A stretch of 63,432 nt of DNA. It comes from an uncultured Verrucomicrobiota bacterium (GTDB taxonomy: Bacteria; Verrucomicrobiota; Verrucomicrobiia; Limisphaerales; JADLHS01). The position numbers and the translations under genes are program-made. Below, one piece after another: positions 61,878 to 63,432 of the stretch. Where the stretch lies: assembly GCA_903828255.1 (NCBI GenBank), contig CAIKLQ010000841.1, positions 1-63,432 on the forward strand, written 5' to 3'. Within the stretch, counting starts at the first letter, position 1; each line of letters opens with the position of its first letter. The notes under the pieces were generated by a model. It did no database searches, was not told the DNA's origin, and saw only the letters and a program-made list of their open reading frames with translations.

Positions 61878-62884
61878 TCGACTTTCACCGGTTCCCCCAG
61901 CGCCACCACATCGCTCCGAATGCGCGCCAGGTCCGCGGCATCCAGTTCCAACGCACCTGCCTGGGCGTTCTCCGTGGCTTGCGCCAAGGTGCGTCCGCCG
62001 ACGAGGACGTGCGTCACGCCGGGTTGGGCGGCGGTCCAGGCGAGCACGAGTTGCGACAGGGTGCAGCGGTATTGGTCCGTGAGCGGTTGCCACGATGCGA
62101 GGAGGTCCAGCACGCGGCGGCGGTTCGCCGGCACAAACCACGGACTCCACGCTTCGTTGCTGCGGAATTCCTCCGGGCCGAACACGCGATCCATGCCCAC
62201 CTTGCCCGTGAGCAGGCCTTGCTCCAGCGACATGTAGGTGAGCGTGGCGAGTTGGTGTTCCGCGCAGAAGGGCAGGATGTCCCGCTCCGGCGCGCGATGC
62301 AGCATCGAGTACCGGAACTGGTCGCTCACGATGCCGCCGCAACGGAGGTTCTCCTCCAACTCGGCGGGCGACACGTTGCTGACGCCGACGGCGCGGATTT
62401 TTCCCTGCTGCTTCAGCTTGAGCAACGCGGCCATCGTGTCGGCAATCGGCGTGAAATCCGGCGGCACGGAGGGCCAGTGCGTTTGGTAAAGATCAATGCA
62501 GTCCACGCCGAGGAATTTCAGGCTGCGCTCGATTTCAATCACCAGCGTGTCGGGCCGCAGGCTGCGGCGGATAGTCTTGCCATCGCGCGCGACGAAAAAC
62601 GAGCCGCGGTCGTCGTCGGTCCACAGGCCGCATTTGGTGGCAAGGATGACCTGGTCGCGCCGGCCCTGAATGGCTTTGCCGATGATCGCCTCGCTGCGGC
62701 CCCAGCCGTAGCCGGGTGCGGTGTCAATGAGGTTCACGCCCGCGTCGAGCGACGCCTGGATGGCGCGGATGGATTCGCGGTCGTCGGGCTCGGTTCCCCA
62801 AGCGCCGCCGCCGCCGGTCACCCACGTGCCGAGGCCGATGATGGAGGCGGACAGGCCGGAATTGCCGAGATGGCGGTGTTTCAT
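61874..62884 (-). CDS. Aldo/keto reductase
   Basis: A 336-residue NADP(H)-dependent oxidoreductase with a TIM-barrel. The catalytic tetrad is visible: Asp in NLIDTAPGYGWG, Tyr in the same motif, Lys in ATKCGL and His in YQTHWPS. Cofactor-binding positions are in VGGRTLAQATENAQAG. The substrate is unknown. It precedes the PH-like genes in the same direction and follows the peroxidase-like gene across a repeat. Confidence 0.87.
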   Translation of the reverse strand: MKHRHLGNSGLSASIIGLGTWVTGGGGAWGTEPDDRESIRAIQASLDAGVNLIDTAPGYGWGRSEAIIGKAIQGRRDQVILATKCGLWTDDDRGSFFVARDGKTIRRSLRPDTLVIEIERSLKFLGVDCIDLYQTHWPSVPPDFTPIADTMAALLKLKQQGKIRAVGVSNVSPAELEENLRCGGIVSDQFRYSMLHRAPERDILPFCAEHQLATLTYMSLEQGLLTGKVGMDRVFGPEEFRSNEAWSPWFVPANRRRVLDLLASWQPLTDQYRCTLSQLVLAWTAAQPGVTHVLVGGRTLAQATENAQAGALELDAADLARIRSDVVALGEPVKVE

Positions 62885-62934
62885 GGATCAAATCGGAAGG
62901 GACGCGAGCGCGAGGGCGCGGTGAGTGGTCGCAG

Positions 62935-63104
62935 ATTCCCCCTCACCCCGGCCCTCTCCCCCTCCGCGGGGGCGAGGGAGCGGCAGTTCGCGCGCACCGT
63001 TCTTTTCGAGCGCGGCCTGGCTGTCGTCAGTCGCAGGTTTACGGGAAGCCGGACGCTGGTTTCCCCTCTCTCCTGCCGAAGGGGAGAGGGCCAGGGTGAG
63101 GGGC
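62935..63104. repeat. Inverted palindrome pair between the reductase and cytochrome genes
   Basis: Left: ATTCCCCCTCACCCCGGCCC with TCTCCCCCTCCGCGGGGG. Right: CCCCTCTCTCCTGCCGAAGG with GGAGAGGGCCAGGGTGAG. It is the intergenic counterpart of the elements inside the cytochrome genes. Confidence 0.8.
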
Positions 63105-63113
63105 GATTCGTCT

Positions 63114-63432
63114 TCACAGCGACAAAACGTATTCGATCAGATCGTCGAGTTGTCGTGGGGTGAGTTGCGAAGTGATGCCGTGTTTGCCGTCCCTTTGCAG
63201 CAGCTTGATTACGTCCCGCATGGTCGCGGCACTGCCATCGTGCAAATACGGCCCGCTGCGCCAGCCTTCGATGAGCGAGGGCGTGTCGAATTGATCCTTG
63301 GGCTGGTCGAACTTCCCGACGGAGCCGACGTCGTGGGATTTCTGGTCGGTGAAGAGCGCGCCGCTGTGACATTCGGCGCAGGCCACGGTGCGGTCGTTGA
63401 AGACCCGCTTGCCGCGCTGCGCGGAGGACGAC
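63114..63432 (-). CDS. MauG/cytochrome-c-peroxidase-like protein, 5' end outside window
   Basis: The visible C-terminal 105 residues have the haem motif CAECH followed by SGALFTDQKSHDVGSVGKFD and DTPSLIEGWRSGPYLHDGSA, the second haem domain of di-haem peroxidases or MauG-like proteins. These reduce hydrogen peroxide or oxidise protein substrates in the periplasm. Start and signal peptide lie beyond the right edge. It reads in the same direction as the HzsA-like cluster and may belong to it. Confidence 0.8.
   Translation of the reverse strand, partial: SSSAQRGKRVFNDRTVACAECHSGALFTDQKSHDVGSVGKFDQPKDQFDTPSLIEGWRSGPYLHDGSAATMRDVIKLLQRDGKHGITSQLTPRQLDDLIEYVLSL

Overview
The window reads as chromosomal DNA of a GC-rich member of the Verrucomicrobiota, most likely a soil or freshwater Pedosphaera/Limisphaera-type lineage. 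I infer this from the very large secreted cytochrome c proteins with a hydrazine-synthase-alpha-like fold, a Tat-exported Gfo/Idh/MocA oxidoreductase beside secreted glycosidase-like proteins, a sulfatase, many REP-like palindromes and short tandem repeats, and the order SRP RNA-dnaX-ebfC-recR. No rRNA, tRNA, CRISPR array or complete insertion sequence was recognised.

Layout. 0-9 kb: a cut-off secreted protein, a secreted unknown, a chromate transporter, a 42-bp minisatellite, a family 9 glycosyltransferase, a membrane protein, rlmN and a double-domain adenylate kinase. 9-14 kb: two secreted six-hairpin glycosidase-like genes. 14-17 kb: a dTDP-rhamnose operon (rfbA, a reductase resembling the eukaryotic epimerase/reductase NRS/ER, and a frameshifted rfbB). 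17-26 kb: a fucose-isomerase-like gene, serS, SRP RNA, dnaX, ebfC, recR and a HAD phosphatase. 26.4-27.6 kb: mraZ followed by two small membrane proteins that look like FtsL and the anchor of FtsI. 28-35 kb: a hydrolase, peptidase remnants, a TPR gene coupled to a PilT-like ATPase with an altered Walker A, a lipoprotein, a sigma-54 response regulator, a C26 amidotransferase and ispF. 35-47 kb: a HEAT-repeat protein and sugar-metabolism genes, with remnants of an ABC exporter and of an IS1380 element. 47.8-60.2 kb: four consecutive large HzsA-related c-type cytochrome genes on the minus strand. 60.2-63.4 kb: three small two-TM PH-like membrane proteins, an aldo/keto reductase and the end of a MauG/cytochrome-c-peroxidase-like gene.

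How the genes may work together. The right-hand 15 kb looks like one minus-strand transcription unit or series of units: peroxidase-like cytochrome, aldo/keto reductase, PH-like proteins and four HzsA-like proteins, with near-zero spacing between most genes. The four large proteins share a beta-propeller-like middle region and two or three CxxCH haem sites each. They are candidates for an exported, uncharacterised oxidoreductase system; nothing here indicates anammox.

The most unusual feature of the DNA is repeat biology. Palindromic elements, often as inverted pairs, lie inside the reading frames of all four HzsA-like genes without breaking them, much as Rickettsia palindromic elements do. 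Heptanucleotide microsatellites recur between genes, and one lies in the zone where rfbB changes frame.
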